NCBI GenBank assembly: GCA_963575745.1
Contig: CAUYUJ010004736.1
Coordinates: forward strand, 165,001 to 229,000
DNA from: Prorocentrum cordatum
Taxonomy: Eukaryota > Sar > Dinophyceae > Prorocentrales > Prorocentraceae
Reading direction: 5' to 3'
Length of the DNA stretch: 64,000 nt
Part shown: in pieces, positions 1-9,568 of the stretch
Numbering within the stretch: the first letter of the stretch is position 1
How the letters are laid out: each line of letters opens with the position of its first letter
Made by a program: the position numbers and the translations under genes
Notes under the pieces: generated by a model
The model's database searches: none
Seen by the model: only the letters and a program-made list of their open reading frames with translations
Told to the model about the DNA's origin: nothing

Positions 1-112
1 GACGTGTGCATGTCTTCTCGGCGGGGATCATTGAGGTCCATCCTTGATCATTTGGCGACAAAACCACGCAGGAAACCGAAACAAGCACAGGGAATGGACG
101 TCCGAGCGATGG
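1..112. repeat. Dispersed foldback repeat, family C, copy 1 (left end cut by window)
   Basis: This sequence recurs at about 12400-12523 and 51503-51647. Shared landmarks are an A/T-rich middle around CGAGGACCATCCTGGACC and the right end GGACGTCCGAGCG. The two complete copies start with the complement GCATCGCTCGGAC, so the family has short terminal inverted repeats and looks MITE-like. Here only the middle and right end are present. The open frames crossing it are not genes. Confidence 0.7.
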
Positions 113-330
113 CCAGGTTTTTCACCACCACAACCATAAGTTGTGGGGGGAAGGAGGTGGAGGATGAGGAGGAGGAGGAGGAAGAGGAGGAGGAGGAGGA
201 GGGGGAGGAGGAGGAGGAGGGGGAGGAGGAGGAGGAGGAGGAGGAGGAGGAGGAGGACCCCCTCCCCCTCCAACTTCTGGTGGTGATGGTGGAAACAAGG
301 CCCATCAGGCGAAGTCTAGGCCGCATGTCT
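107..330. repeat. Foldback repeat with (GAG)n core, family E, copy 1
   Basis: A (GAG)n tract at about 154-257 sits between inverted arms. The left arm (about 110-155) contains CACCACCACAACC and the right arm (about 258-305) contains GGTGGTGATGGTGGAAAC. The same arrangement, with GAG on the same strand, recurs at 11893-12102. The poly-Glu and poly-Leu frames it creates are repeat artefacts. Confidence 0.75.
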
Positions 331-564
331 CCCTCCCTCGCCCCCCGCCCTGGCGGCGGCGCCGTGCGCGCCGTCGCCCGCGCCGTCGCTTGCGGCGCGG
401 CGGCAGTCTCCGCGCACCCCGCGGGGCCGTCGCTGCGCGCGGCCGCGGACCAAGCGCCGCGGAGCGCTGGCCCGGGGAGAGCGCCCGCGGGCGCCGGGGC
501 CAGGGCCGGCGAACGGGCGGGCGCCCGTGCCGCAGCTGCGGGCATCGGAGGAGAAGACTTCAGT
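331..564. other. GC-rich spacer, nothing recognised
   Basis: Very GC-rich (CGCCGTCGCC-like) sequence that is open in several frames on both strands, as expected from composition. No domain or repeat landmark was recognised. Confidence 0.6.
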
Positions 565-716
565 CGGCCTGTCCCTCTGCAGGAGGAGTGCTCAAAAGAA
601 GTCAGAAAATAGACTGGGGACGATTTTTTGACTATTTTTGATCATTTTTGGAGTATTGCGTTGAGTATTTCACTTTTCGCCCAACATCCGCCTGTAGGGG
701 GACAGGCCCGACCTAA
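565..716. repeat. Dispersed TIR repeat, family D, copy 1
   Basis: Starts with GGCCTGTCCCTCTGCAG and ends with GGGGGACAGGCCCGACC, so its termini are inverted. The interior is AT-rich (GGGGACGATTTTTTGAC). A second copy lies in reverse orientation at 11126-11292. No coding capacity; MITE-like. Confidence 0.75.
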
Positions 717-1497
717 GAGAAGAGGCGGCACACAGTCAGGGCTTGGCGGCGGGCGATGGGGGGGAACCGGGAAGGGGAAGGGCTTCGCAGGATGCGGCGG
801 GGCTTCTCCAAGGCCGTCGGGCCTTCCGAGCGAAGTCTTCTGTGTCTTCGGGGAGAAGGCTCAGAAAGCTTCTCGGAAGGCCCTCCCCCTCCCCCTCCCC
901 CTCCTCACTCCCCCTGAGCCCTCTGAGAAGGCCTTCCCCCTTCCGAGCCCTCCGAGAAGGCCCTCCCCCTCCTCGCTCCCCCCCCCCTCAGGGCCCGCCG
1001 CCGAAGTCAGGGACCGCTTTGGGCTCGGGAGGGGCCCTGGTTCTCGGGCTCGCGCCGCCGATCTGGGTCGGGGAGCCTGCGCGCGGCCGAGGCTCGCCGT
1101 GGCCGTGGACGCCCCTTCGCTCCGCATACCCAGGCGCTCCTCGTGCACCCGCGTGGCGGTGTGCTCCTGTCGCTGCACCAGAGGAGCCATTGGTACGTGC
1201 AGGATGGGCGCCGGACTCGGCAGCCCACCCCAGTGCTTTTTTCTCGAAACGGTGCGTCTGGGGAGGCTACCAGTGCTTCCACGGAAAAAAGATTGTCAGC
1301 GCGATGGCTGTACGCATAAACTCTCGGAACCCGCGCGGGCTTCTCGGATCGCTGGAGCCCCCTCGGCGGCGCCTCTTGGATGCCCGCGGTGGTTGCCATG
1401 GGGACAGGGGGGTCAGCAGTTGATGTGAAGGTGGGTCGTACCTGAACAAACCTAGCTCATAGGTGGGGTACAAGTACTCAGAGTTGTGCACATAAAA
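717..1497. other. Spacer with TTCTCxGAAGG palindromes; no gene
   Basis: A CCCCCTCC-rich part at about 870-990 holds several degenerate palindromes of the CCTTCTCGGAAGGCC/GAGAAGGCC type, a motif that recurs near 3420, 28180-28330, 49130-49280 and 49740-49830. The rest (990-1497) is GC-rich with no recognisable gene. Confidence 0.5.
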
Positions 1498-1675
1498 GGC
1501 TAAGGAAACTCTGGTAAGTGGGCTCCGCCCACTTAGCCCAGATCTTTGCCACTTGAACTCTGCTTACGCGGGTCACTTGCAACGCACTCATAAGCCAAGT
1601 TGGGCCAGATATAATTTGTCTCAGCGTCCACTTGAATCCCCAGTTCCCCTAGCACCCCCCGCGGTCATCCAAGCT
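1498..1675. repeat. Dispersed repeat, family G, copy 1
   Basis: About 180 bp that is clearly similar to 21848-22022. Shared landmarks are GCTCCGCCCACT, GAGCCCAGAT, a CACTCATA block, CAGCRTCCAC and a right end of CCGCGGTCATCCAAG type. No open frame is shared between the two copies, so it is treated as a non-coding dispersed element. Confidence 0.7.
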
Positions 1676-1790
1676 ATGGCGCCGCCCTCGGCGCGCCCCG
1701 CGCGCCAGGGACGAGGGTTCAGCGCCGATCGAAGACAATCGCACGGAGCTCCGAAACTTTATGCTTGTGTTTTCCTCTACTCTCCCAACA
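1663..1790. repeat. Foldback repeat, family A, partial copy 1
   Basis: Carries the family A internal hairpin (GGCGCGCCCCGCGCGCCAGG) and the right arm: CAGCGCCGATC, then a degenerate GGAGCTCCGAAA, then TTATGCTTGTG. The left arm is missing or eroded, perhaps replaced by family G. Confidence 0.55.
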
Positions 1791-2224
1791 CCCGTGCCGA
1801 AGCTGCGGCCCGCGCCCGCGCGGTGGCCAGCGTCAGGGGGCACCGACCAGGGGGGCGCGGGCGGAGGGGAGGGAGCATCGGCCGGCGGTTGCCCATTCCT
1901 CGCCGACGTCTGGGCCCGCGGGGGCCCCAGAGCTTACGCGCAGGAGCGCGCGGCTGCCCCGTCGGGGGCACCATGACCGATCTATCGGCGGTGTCTCGTC
2001 GGTTCTGGGTACATCGGCGGTGCATCGTCGATCCATCGCCGACCTATCGGTGGTTGTTCGGTGTATCATTTTTTGCCCCCGACCCCGTCCCCCAACTTCG
2101 GCTCCCTGCACAGCACCCGTGCCGGTGCTGTGGCCAACGCCAGCGAGGGCGCGGGCACGAACTCCAGCGCGGGGCCGAGGCGCAGGGGCGACGCCACCTG
2201 CCTCGACGCCATTCGAAGAAGAGC
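1791..2224. other. GC-rich spacer with two short ATCGGCG-type repeats
   Basis: Contains a run of ATCGGCGG/ATCGCCGAC words at about 1978-2060, similar in style to 31530-31600. Two imperfect copies of a CACCCGTGCCG...GTGGCCA segment lie at about 1790-1835 and 2115-2150. No gene recognised. Confidence 0.5.
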
Positions 2225-2400
2225 ACATGCATGGACATACCTTGTCTGAGTTCCGCGCGGATGTCTTGGATCGGCGCTTGACTCCCCTCCCTGGCGCGCG
2301 GAGCGCCAGGGGCGGCGCCCGAGACGCCACCAGGGGGCTCCAGACGCCGATCCAATAAATCCGCACGAAGTTCCGAAACATTATGCTCATGCAGCTTGAT
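2225..2400. repeat. Foldback repeat, family A, copy 2
   Basis: The left arm TTCCGCGCGGATGTCTTGG leads to ATCGGCGCT. A central hairpin of CCTGGCGCGCGGAGCGCCAGG type follows. The right arm (CGCCGATCCAATAAATCCG) leads to TTCCG and the typical right flank ATGCTCATG. It overlaps the start of the coding-like stretch that follows. Confidence 0.75.
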
Positions 2401-3140
2401 CTTCTCCGAGCCATCGCGGGCGAGGTCCTGATCGATTTTCGCCATCTTGGGCTCGGCCGCCGCGTGCCACTGACCTCCACCAGCTGGGAGGCGGTGCTGC
2501 TCGCCCCGTTCTGGGACTACGCGGCGGCCTGGATGCTGATCTCCGGCTGCGTCATCTGGCTGGTGGGGCGGCATGCTCAGACGGAGGCGGCCGAGTGGAA
2601 GAAGCAGGAGGAGGAGGGGGAGAAGCGTGAGTTCGGTAAGTGGAAGCCTTGGTCCTTCAAGCAGGAGGCCAAGAAGGCGACCCCACCCAATAGGTCGGCG
2701 ACAGATCCCGTTGACGGGGATGCTACAACGGAAGCAGACGTGATGAGGCGTCCCTGCGATGAGCTCCTTGCAGAACTTCGCAAGGCCTGGGGCGATGATA
2801 CCCAAATCGGAGAGCTTATCCGAGACGCTTCGCTCTCATCACCCGCCCATACTGTTCACTGAGTAGCCGAGGTCGGGAGGGCCAAGTGGGCCTGGCTGAA
2901 GGACTCACAAGGCGAGAAGTACCGTGGGGACGTTGGTTCAGGAATGTACCGGGAGGCGTCAGACCCTGGGGGATTCCTTATCAGATCAGGGCGGCATTGA
3001 TCTCCATGGCCAAGTCTCAGTTGAGCGATGGAAGAAAACGGGGTTGACTTCACCGACACTCCCGCTGAAGTTGCTCGTCGCAAGGTCGTGCGTAAGCGCC
3101 CTCGTTTACAATGTAGCGTGCCGCGCCGGCGGCCCGCGTA
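2383..3140 (+). pseudogene. Possible broken membrane-protein gene
   Basis: One frame reads like protein through several in-frame stops. The first part (to the stop at 2860-2862) has a hydrophobic segment of about 25 residues (near 2488-2565), then a K/E-rich stretch. The same frame continues after that stop with a charged W/K-rich segment (to about 2998). A later ATG at 3028, again in this frame, begins a basic stretch to about 3140. No family recognised. The 5' end overlaps a family A repeat, so the ATG at 2383 may not be original. It could be a decayed gene, exons with unmarked introns, or chance. Confidence 0.3.
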
Positions 3141-3924
3141 AGCCACCGCGTAAGGTTGCTATGTCATCTCGCGCAAGCCCCGTTCTGTTCTTCCCGTCGC
3201 CCAGTTGGTGTTCCACCGGCTTCCAGGCCCTCGGTTCCTTATCCAATGGTTATTTGTCCAGTGCCCCCGCCGCGCCCAACGCCTGAGCCTCAGGAGAGCT
3301 TCATGCGAGGGCCCAAGACCCCCGTCGAAGTTCCTGACATGCCTAAGGTGTTCCCGGATGGCTTCTCGTCGGCCTACGCCGGCCATGTTCAGAGGGAGGT
3401 AGGGGGAGGGGGGAAGGCTTCTTGGAAGCACCCCTGCTTCTTAGAAGGCGCGGGCCTTCTATGTATGTGCGCATACGTGCGCACATATAACAGGGGACCA
3501 GACCCAGGGGCCCCTGGGCCGCGACCCCGACCACAAATGGGTGTGCCGGGGCCCCAGGTAGGGAGGCAACATCAAACCTGTAAAGCGTACCCACCCAAAG
3601 TGAGCCAGTAAACCGTACCCACGTGTGGAGTGTCGCCCATTGATACATCATATGTAGAGCGACTGATTGCTTACCTGCGTTTCATCAGTTTTGTGGGTAG
3701 ACGGGAGCTCTAGTTGTCCGTCCATCTGGCTTTTCGTTGGGGGGTGGTGGGCTTCCCCTTCCTTTTGAAGAGAAGCGGCTGACAGAGGGCGGAAGTCGGA
3801 GATCCTACAACACTATCGCTCGACAGCTCCTATCGACACTCTTGGAATCCAGCCATGGCTTGGACGCTAGCTGTGTGCCCACGTATCCATATCGCGCGCG
3901 GCTGTGAGTGCAACGCGTACCTTC
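3141..3924. other. Spacer; two isolated GCGTACCC motifs
   Basis: No gene recognised. At about 3575-3622 there are two copies of the TAAAGCGTACCCA-type motif that forms a minisatellite at 4486-4760. At 3415-3455 there are GCTTCTTAGAAGG palindromic words. Confidence 0.5.
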
Positions 3925-4290
3925 TTTTTCATCCTCTCTCCGTCTCTGCATCCCTCCGCCCTTCAGTCCCTCCCTCCCTCCCTCCGTCAGCCCTCCCTCC
4001 TTCCCCCTTTCCCTCGCTTCTTTCTCATCCCCCGCCCTTCTCTCCTCACTCGCCCCTCTTTCCCCTGTCTCCTCCCTCCCTCCCTCTTCCTTCCTCCTTC
4101 CTCCTTCCGCACTCCCTGTTCCCCCCTCATCTCTCCTTGCCTCATTATGTTCTCACTGATATCCCTCTCCTCCCGTCCCTCTCCCCCTTCCGTTCCCTTC
4201 GCCATTTCTCCCTCTTCCTCGTCCCCTCTTCCGTCCTCCCTCCGTCCTTCCAGAGTCCGACTCCGCCCCTCACCCCCCCCCATCCTTCGT
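3925..4290. repeat. Pyrimidine-rich tract (CCCT/CCTT)n
   Basis: Around 365 bases almost wholly C and T on the + strand, dominated by TCCCTCCC and CCTTCCT units. It creates Ser/Pro/Leu-rich frames on + and Gly/Glu/Arg-rich frames on -, none credible. Such homopurine/homopyrimidine DNA can form triplexes. Confidence 0.85.
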
Positions 4291-4433
4291 CCCTGGGTGT
4301 CTGGGGCTGTGTCTCTGGAGCTGCTTCGGGGGCCCGCGTCCTGGCATGCTCAGGTGGCTCGGGGTCCTCCTCGGGGTCCGTGTGACCTGGAGGCAGGGCC
4401 CCTGCGGAAGGGGGCCTGAATTCCCCTCCGTGC

Positions 4434-4820
4434 GGAACAGTGTTCCGCGCTCGACGGAACACTGTTCCGAGGCGCTTGTGTTGGAGGCCGGACAGGCCAG
4501 GAAAGCGTACCCACGACCCTGGGCAGCGAGCGGACCAGTAAAGCGTACCCAGGGGACGCTATTTCACTGGGCGGGGAACAGACCAGTAAAGCGTACCCAC
4601 CCGGGCCTCGGCTCGCTGAAAGGACAGTTGCAGGGATCCCGCCCCCCATGGGCGGCGATCAAGCCAGGAAATCGTACCCACCCCAGTCTGGGCGGGGAAC
4701 AAACCAGGAAAGCGTACCCACCAGGGTCTGGGCGGCGAACAGACCAGTAAAGCGTACCCCCCAAACCAGCCGGCGGGCAAGTATTCCGCGAGTCCAGGAA
4801 CACTGTTCCAGGACTCGCGG
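4434..4820. repeat. GCGTACCCA minisatellite bounded by GGAACANTGTTCC palindromes
   Basis: Six copies of a (C)CAG(T/G)AAAGCGTACCCA motif, 37-80 bp apart, lie between 4486 and 4760. Palindromes flank them: GGAACAGTGTTCC (4434-4446), GGAACACTGTTCC (4456-4468), and a 35-bp near-perfect palindrome (4786-4820) with GGAACACTGTTCC at its centre and CCGCGAGTCC/GGACTCGCGG arms. The same GCGTACC motif appears singly at 3577-3620 and, reversed, near 5655. Confidence 0.8.
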
Positions 4821-5734
4821 GGACGGGGTCCGCGGCGCGGGAGGGGCTCTGGGACGTGGCCCCAGGGAAGCAGGCACTCGCCTGGAGCCCTGTGGGGTTC
4901 TCTTCCACCGAGGCAACGGCCCTCGGGCTCCAGGGGACGAACCTGTGGGAGGGGCGAGGAGGCCTTCAGGAATCCCCCGAAGGCGCCGTAGGAGACCGCA
5001 GAGCCACCAGGTCGGCCCAAGACCCGATGGCATTGCTTTTGTCTTGGGGCTCCAGGACCAGGTGCGGCCCACGACCGCGTCGTGGGGGCCGAAAACCAAC
5101 TCTGCCCCCGAGCCGTCTTCGAGACCCAAGGTGCTCGACGAAACTGGCGTGGAGCGCGTGCTCACGGACGGGGGCGCCGCCAAGGCTGGCAGGCACATGC
5201 GGATCGGTTCAGCATCGTTGTGAAGACGTCGAAGAATAATATAATAGATTGGTTCGCTTCCCAATGTGTTTGGTGTCAGCCGCTGGTGCATTGAGCAAAA
5301 ATGGCCCCTTCGCGCGCGTGTTTGCCCCTTTGCGCGTTGGGGTTGCGCGGGTGTCAGAAAACGTCAACAGAAGTGCACTTGTGCTTGCGCTGTGTAATAT
5401 TTCCGAGTGAAACTCACACGCGTGTTCTAGCGTTTACAAGTTGGCCCGCACGCTGCAAATAATATTTGCCGCGTGTTTCGGTGGCCCCTGGGGCCGCGCC
5501 ACGGGGTTGAGCGAGTCGACATAGCCCCCCTGCGTGACTGGCGACCGTGCGTGAGTAGGTCCATGAAACGGTACGCACAGAATACTGCGCGGAATAGCAT
5601 TCCAAAAAATGCGGAACACCTTCCCGAACTGTGGAAGGTGGGACGCTTTGCGGTGGGTACGCTTTACAGGTCCCTCGCCCCCGCCCAACCAGGGGCCCTG
5701 CTGGGGCGCCGGGAGTTTTTTTGTATCAGCCGAA
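4821..5734. other. Spacer, nothing recognised
   Basis: GC-rich to about 5200, then more AT-rich with GCGCGTGTTTGCCCC-like sequence. The only repeat landmark is a reversed GTGGGTACGCTTTACAGG near 5652. The overlapping frames show no recognisable domains. Confidence 0.5.
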
Positions 5735-7035
5735 GACGGCCCCGGACTGCCAGAAATCGCCTTTCCGGACCGCCAAAACGACCAATGACGGTAGAGATGA
5801 CCCCAGAAATAGCCCCAGACTCTTCAAGAGGCCTCCCAGACGCCTCAAGGCCTCCAAGAGGCCTCCCAAGAGGGCCCGAAGAGGCAACAATTTATGATTT
5901 TCCTTTGGTTGTTGAAGGATTGTCGAGCTCTCGCTTTTTCAGTTCCCCGACGCTCCACGACGGCCCAAGAGGCCCCAATGTCCGCTCCAACACAGCCCCA
6001 GAGGCCTCCAAGAGGGCCCCAAGACGGCCCAAGAGGATCTCGAAACGGCGCCCGAGGCGTCCAAGACGGCCCAAGAGCGTTCCAAGACGGCCCCAAGAAG
6101 GACACGGAAGGGGAACCCGAACCGACAATTCGAATTTCATCTCGTGAGGCTCCCTGGAGGACTCAAGAGGGCCCCAAGAGACCCTAGAGGCCCCCAAGAA
6201 GCTCCCCAGAGGGCCGAAGAGGTTCCAAGAGGCCTCCCAAGAAGGCCCGAAGTGGCACAACTCATTGTTCTCCCATCGGGTTCTGACGGATTTTAAAGTT
6301 GCCAGCCGTTTGGCATACCGACGCTCCAAGACGGCCCAAGAGGCCCCCAAGACCGCTCCAAGATAGCCGAAGAGGCCTCCAGGAGGGCCCCAAGACGGCC
6401 CACGAGGGCCCCAAGGCGGTGCCTGAGGCGCTCAAAACGGCCTGAGAGGGCCCCAAGACAGCCCGAAGAGAGGCCCAGGAAGGGGAACGCGAACCCAACA
6501 GCAGAGCCTTCCGCCCTAAGAGGCCCACTGGAGGCCCCAAGAGTCGACAAGGGGTCCGACGAGGCCCCCAACAGCCTCCCAAGAGGCCCCAAAAGGCCCC
6601 CAGGAGACGTGCAAGGAGCTCCAAGATAGCCCAATAGTGACCTCGATACACCAAAACTGCCTCATGGAGGACCCCAGGAGGCTTCTGGATTGCCTCGGTG
6701 TGGCCCCAGGTGTCCCGAAGCCGGGCCTCCACGCAGCCAAGACGGCCAATGACGGCTGCAGATTGCAGAACCTCACCTTCCGACTGCCCGGAGAACCCCG
6801 ACGATGCCCCCAAGGGGCCCCAAGGTGCCCCAAGACGCCCCCCCAAGAAGCCATCAAGAGGTGCCTGCAACAGCCAATTGAGGAAGCACGGAGAACCCCC
6901 ACGAAAACCCAAGAGGTCCCCCACGAAAACCCAAGAGGTCCCCAAGAGGTCCCCCCACGAAAACCCCCACGAAAACCCAAGAGGTCCCCAAGAGGCCCTC
7001 CAGAGGCACGATAATGTCCCCAAGAGGCCCTCAGG
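5735..7035. repeat. Cluster 1 of the CCAAGACGGCCC repeat family (I), + orientation
   Basis: Long runs of degenerate CCAAGACGGCCCAAGAGGCC words are interrupted by AT-rich cores at about 5885-5965 and 6245-6335. The cores end with a conserved CCGACGCTCC(A)AGACGG. Core spacing is about 360 bp. Between 6890 and 7000 the array degrades into CCCACGAAAACCCAAGAGG repeats. Minus-strand frames rich in GPSWGPLG are translations of the repeat, not genes. Confidence 0.8.
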
Positions 7036-7150
7036 AGGCAGGACAATGTCACGCGCCTGTGCTTGATAGCACTGTCCAAGGTCTTCCAGCGGCGCCCACC
7101 CCGGCCTGGGCTAAAACCTGAGCGCGCGCGAAGCGCGCGCGATGGTTCTA

Positions 7151-7151
<1 letters not shown>

Positions 7152-7236
<85 letters not shown>
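7152..7236. repeat. (TA)n microsatellite
   Basis: About 85 bp of nearly pure TA, a likely DNA-unwinding or cruciform-prone site. A shorter related tract is at 8013-8052, at the corresponding place of the next block copy. Confidence 0.95.
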
Positions 7237-7329
7237 CTATACGACCACCCTGCGGGTGATAAGGAGGTCTGGGGGGGCAGCAATGGGTAACAGTGGCGAC
7301 TGTTGTTCTGACGGTGCCTGTGGTGCGCA

Positions 7330-7580
7330 TATCGATGTGCATGGCGATTCGCTTTTCGATCTGCATCCCGATTTGCATGTCGACATATCGATGTGCATGC
7401 TTTTCGATCTGCATCTCGATTTGCATGTCGACTTTCATTGGAAAGCTCGCCGCAGGCGCCGATTTTTCAATACGCAACCCACGGCGCCTTACGATTTGCA
7501 TTTGGATGTGCATGTCGATTTGCATTTCGATGTGATTTTCGGTTTGCATGCCGGTTTCCATGTAGACTTGCATTGGATAG
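7330..7580. repeat. 12-bp CGATnTGCATnT array
   Basis: Roughly 20 degenerate copies of a 12-bp word (for example CGATTTGCATGT), with an interruption at about 7440-7490. It occupies the same slot in the first block copy as the ATCGATCTCACA array does in the second. Confidence 0.75.
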
Positions 7581-7596
7581 CTCGCCGCAGCCACGG

Positions 7597-7885
7597 CGGG
7601 ACACCCGCGGGACACCGGCGGGACACCGCGCGCCACCGGCCGCCGGAGGAGAAACATGTGGTCCGGCCGCGGCCCAGCCACAGGAGGATTTCGCGACACC
7701 CGCGGGACACCGGCGGGGCACCGCGGGGCACCGGCCGCCGGAGGAGTTACATTTGGTCCAGCCGCGGCCCAGCCACGGGAGGATTTCGCGACACCCGCGG
7801 GACACCGGCGGGACACCGCGGGGCACCGGTCGCCGGAGGAGTTATATTTGGTCCGGCCGCGGCCCAGCCACAGGAGGATTTCCTT
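7597..7885. repeat. CGGGACACCGG minisatellite, three ~105-bp units
   Basis: Three higher-order units, each with several GGGACACCGGCG words, then GGCCGCCGGAGGAG, then TTTGGTCC(G/A)GCCGCGG and CCCAGCCAC. The equivalent array of the second block copy is at 8716-9025. Confidence 0.8.
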
Positions 7886-8099
7886 TCGCCCGCCCACGCA
7901 GCTTCGCCTCGCCCGCACGCACGCACTGCACGCACGACACGAAGACGAAACCGAAATCGATTTCCCGGTATGGGAGGTCTCCGTTTCACGTCGGACTCAC
8001 CCCCCAACCTCCGATATACACACACATATATATATATATATATATACCTATACGACCACCCTGCGGGTGATAAGGAGGTGAGGGGGGAGGGGGAACCAA

Positions 8100-8600
8100 C
8101 GTCTCACTCAATCGATCTCGCTATCGATCTCACAATCGATCTCACATTCTATCTCACTATCGATAACACTATCGATCTGACTATCGATCTCAAAATCGAT
8201 CTCACAATCGATCTCACAATCGATCTCACATTCGGTCTCACATTCGGTCTCACTGTCGCTCTCACTATCGATCTCACAATCGATCTCACAGTCGATCTCA
8301 CATTCGGTCTCACATTCGATCTCACTATCGATCTCACTATCGATATCACAATCGATCTCACAATCGATCTCACATTCGGTTTCACATTCGGTCTCACTAT
8401 CGATCTCACAATTTATCTCATTATCGATTTTCACTCGGCAATTTTCACTCGGCGCCATCATCATCATAATCAGCATTACCATCATCATCTCACAATCGAT
8501 CTGACTATCGTTCTCACAATCGATCTCACTATCGATCTCACAATCGATCTCACAATCGGTCTCACTATCGATGTCACAATCGATCTCACAATCGACGTCA
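8100..8600. repeat. 12-bp ATCGATCTCACA array
   Basis: Over 30 degenerate copies of ATCGATCTCACA/ACTATCG, interrupted at about 8430-8490 by a short unrelated piece. It produces long alternating Ile/Asp or Cys/Glu/Ile frames that are not genes. Confidence 0.9.
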
Positions 8601-8625
8601 TCATCATCATCAACAACAACACCAA

Positions 8626-8717
<92 letters not shown>
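8597..8717. repeat. (CAT)n microsatellite
   Basis: About 30 consecutive CAT/ATC triplets preceded by a few CAA units. It abuts the GGGACACCG array at its right end. Confidence 0.95.
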
Positions 8718-9025
8718 CGGGACACCGACGGGACACCGACGGGACACCAGCGGGACACCGGCGGGACACCGCGCGCCACCGGCCGCCCGGAAGAGACACA
8801 TTTGGTCCGGCCGCGCCTCAGCCACAGGGACACCGACGGGACACCAGCGGGACACCGGCGGGACACCGCGCGCCACCAGCCGCCCGGAAGAGACACATTT
8901 GGTCCGGCCGCGCCTCAGCCACATGGACACCGACGGGACACCAGCGGGACACCGGCAGGACACCAGCGGGCCACCGGCCGCCCGGAAGAGACACATTTGG
9001 TCCGGCCGCGCCTCAGCCACAGGAG
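8716..9025. repeat. CGGGACACCGG minisatellite, second array
   Basis: Three higher-order units of about 100 bp, each with GGGACACC words, then GCCGCCCGGAAGAGACAC, then TTTGGTCCGGCCGCG and CTCAGCCAC. Homologous to 7597-7885, but the two arrays have separately homogenised variants. Confidence 0.85.
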
Positions 9026-9373
9026 ACTTTCCTCTCGCCCGCCCACGCAGCTTCGCCTCGCCCGCGCGCACGGCACGCACGAACACGAAACCGAAATCGA
9101 TTTCCCGGTAGGGGGGCTCTCCGTTCCACTTCGATCTCACCCCCTCACCTCCGATATATAGAGAGAGACAGGTATACAGATGTGCATCTACGTGTGTAAA
9201 TACAACATGTATAAGTACGCAGGCAGGGTCAGCGCCTTCCAAGATGCTGCTTTCTCCTAAGAAGCCTCCCCCCTCCCCCTACCCCCCTTTGCGCGCCGCC
9301 AACTACGGTTTGAGATGTGCCCGCGCGTCCAGATAGAAGCCAAACGTATGCCAACCAGCAAGCCGCCTACACG

Positions 9374-9377
9374 CCAG

Positions 9378-9408
<31 letters not shown>

Positions 9409-9432
9409 CCAGCCAGCCAGGCAGTCAGCGAG
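9374..9432. repeat. (CCAG)n tetranucleotide repeat
   Basis: Some 14 CCAG units with GCGAG and GTCAG variants. It lies about 140 bp upstream of the membrane-protein gene. Confidence 0.9.
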
Positions 9433-9568
9433 CCACGAGGGGTAGAAGGGGGAGGCCGCTTGCCGCCCCCGTTCTGGCCAGGTCCAGGTCCTTTCTGGCC
9501 CTCTGGGCTGGCGTATCTCGCTGATCGAGCAGCGCCGCTTGGACCTCGGCGCGCCGCAACCGCCGCCG

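Larger units (their letters stand above)
7237..9165. repeat. Two tandem ~0.9-1.1-kb copies of a composite repeat block
   Basis: Each copy has the same order: TA tract; a conserved 32-bp segment (7237-7268 and 8048-8079, containing ACCCTGCGGGTGATAAGG); an array of 12-bp words containing CGAT; a GGGACACCGGC minisatellite; and a conserved ~150-bp tail (7871-8020 and 9016-9160, containing GAAATCGATTTCCCGGTA). The internal arrays differ in sequence and length between copies, but the frame is shared. A 685-residue open frame through the block is a repeat translation. Confidence 0.85.

Noticed and set aside
6262-7283. Minus-strand frames rich in GPSWGPLG (and similar frames in 18-21 kb)
   Set aside because: They follow the GGCC/AAGA repeat words and appear in several frames wherever family I occurs; no conserved non-repeat domain.
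7142-9199. 685-codon + frame through the 7-9-kb block
   Set aside because: It is a translation of TA, 12-bp, CAT and GGGACACC repeats, and two of the other frames are equally open.
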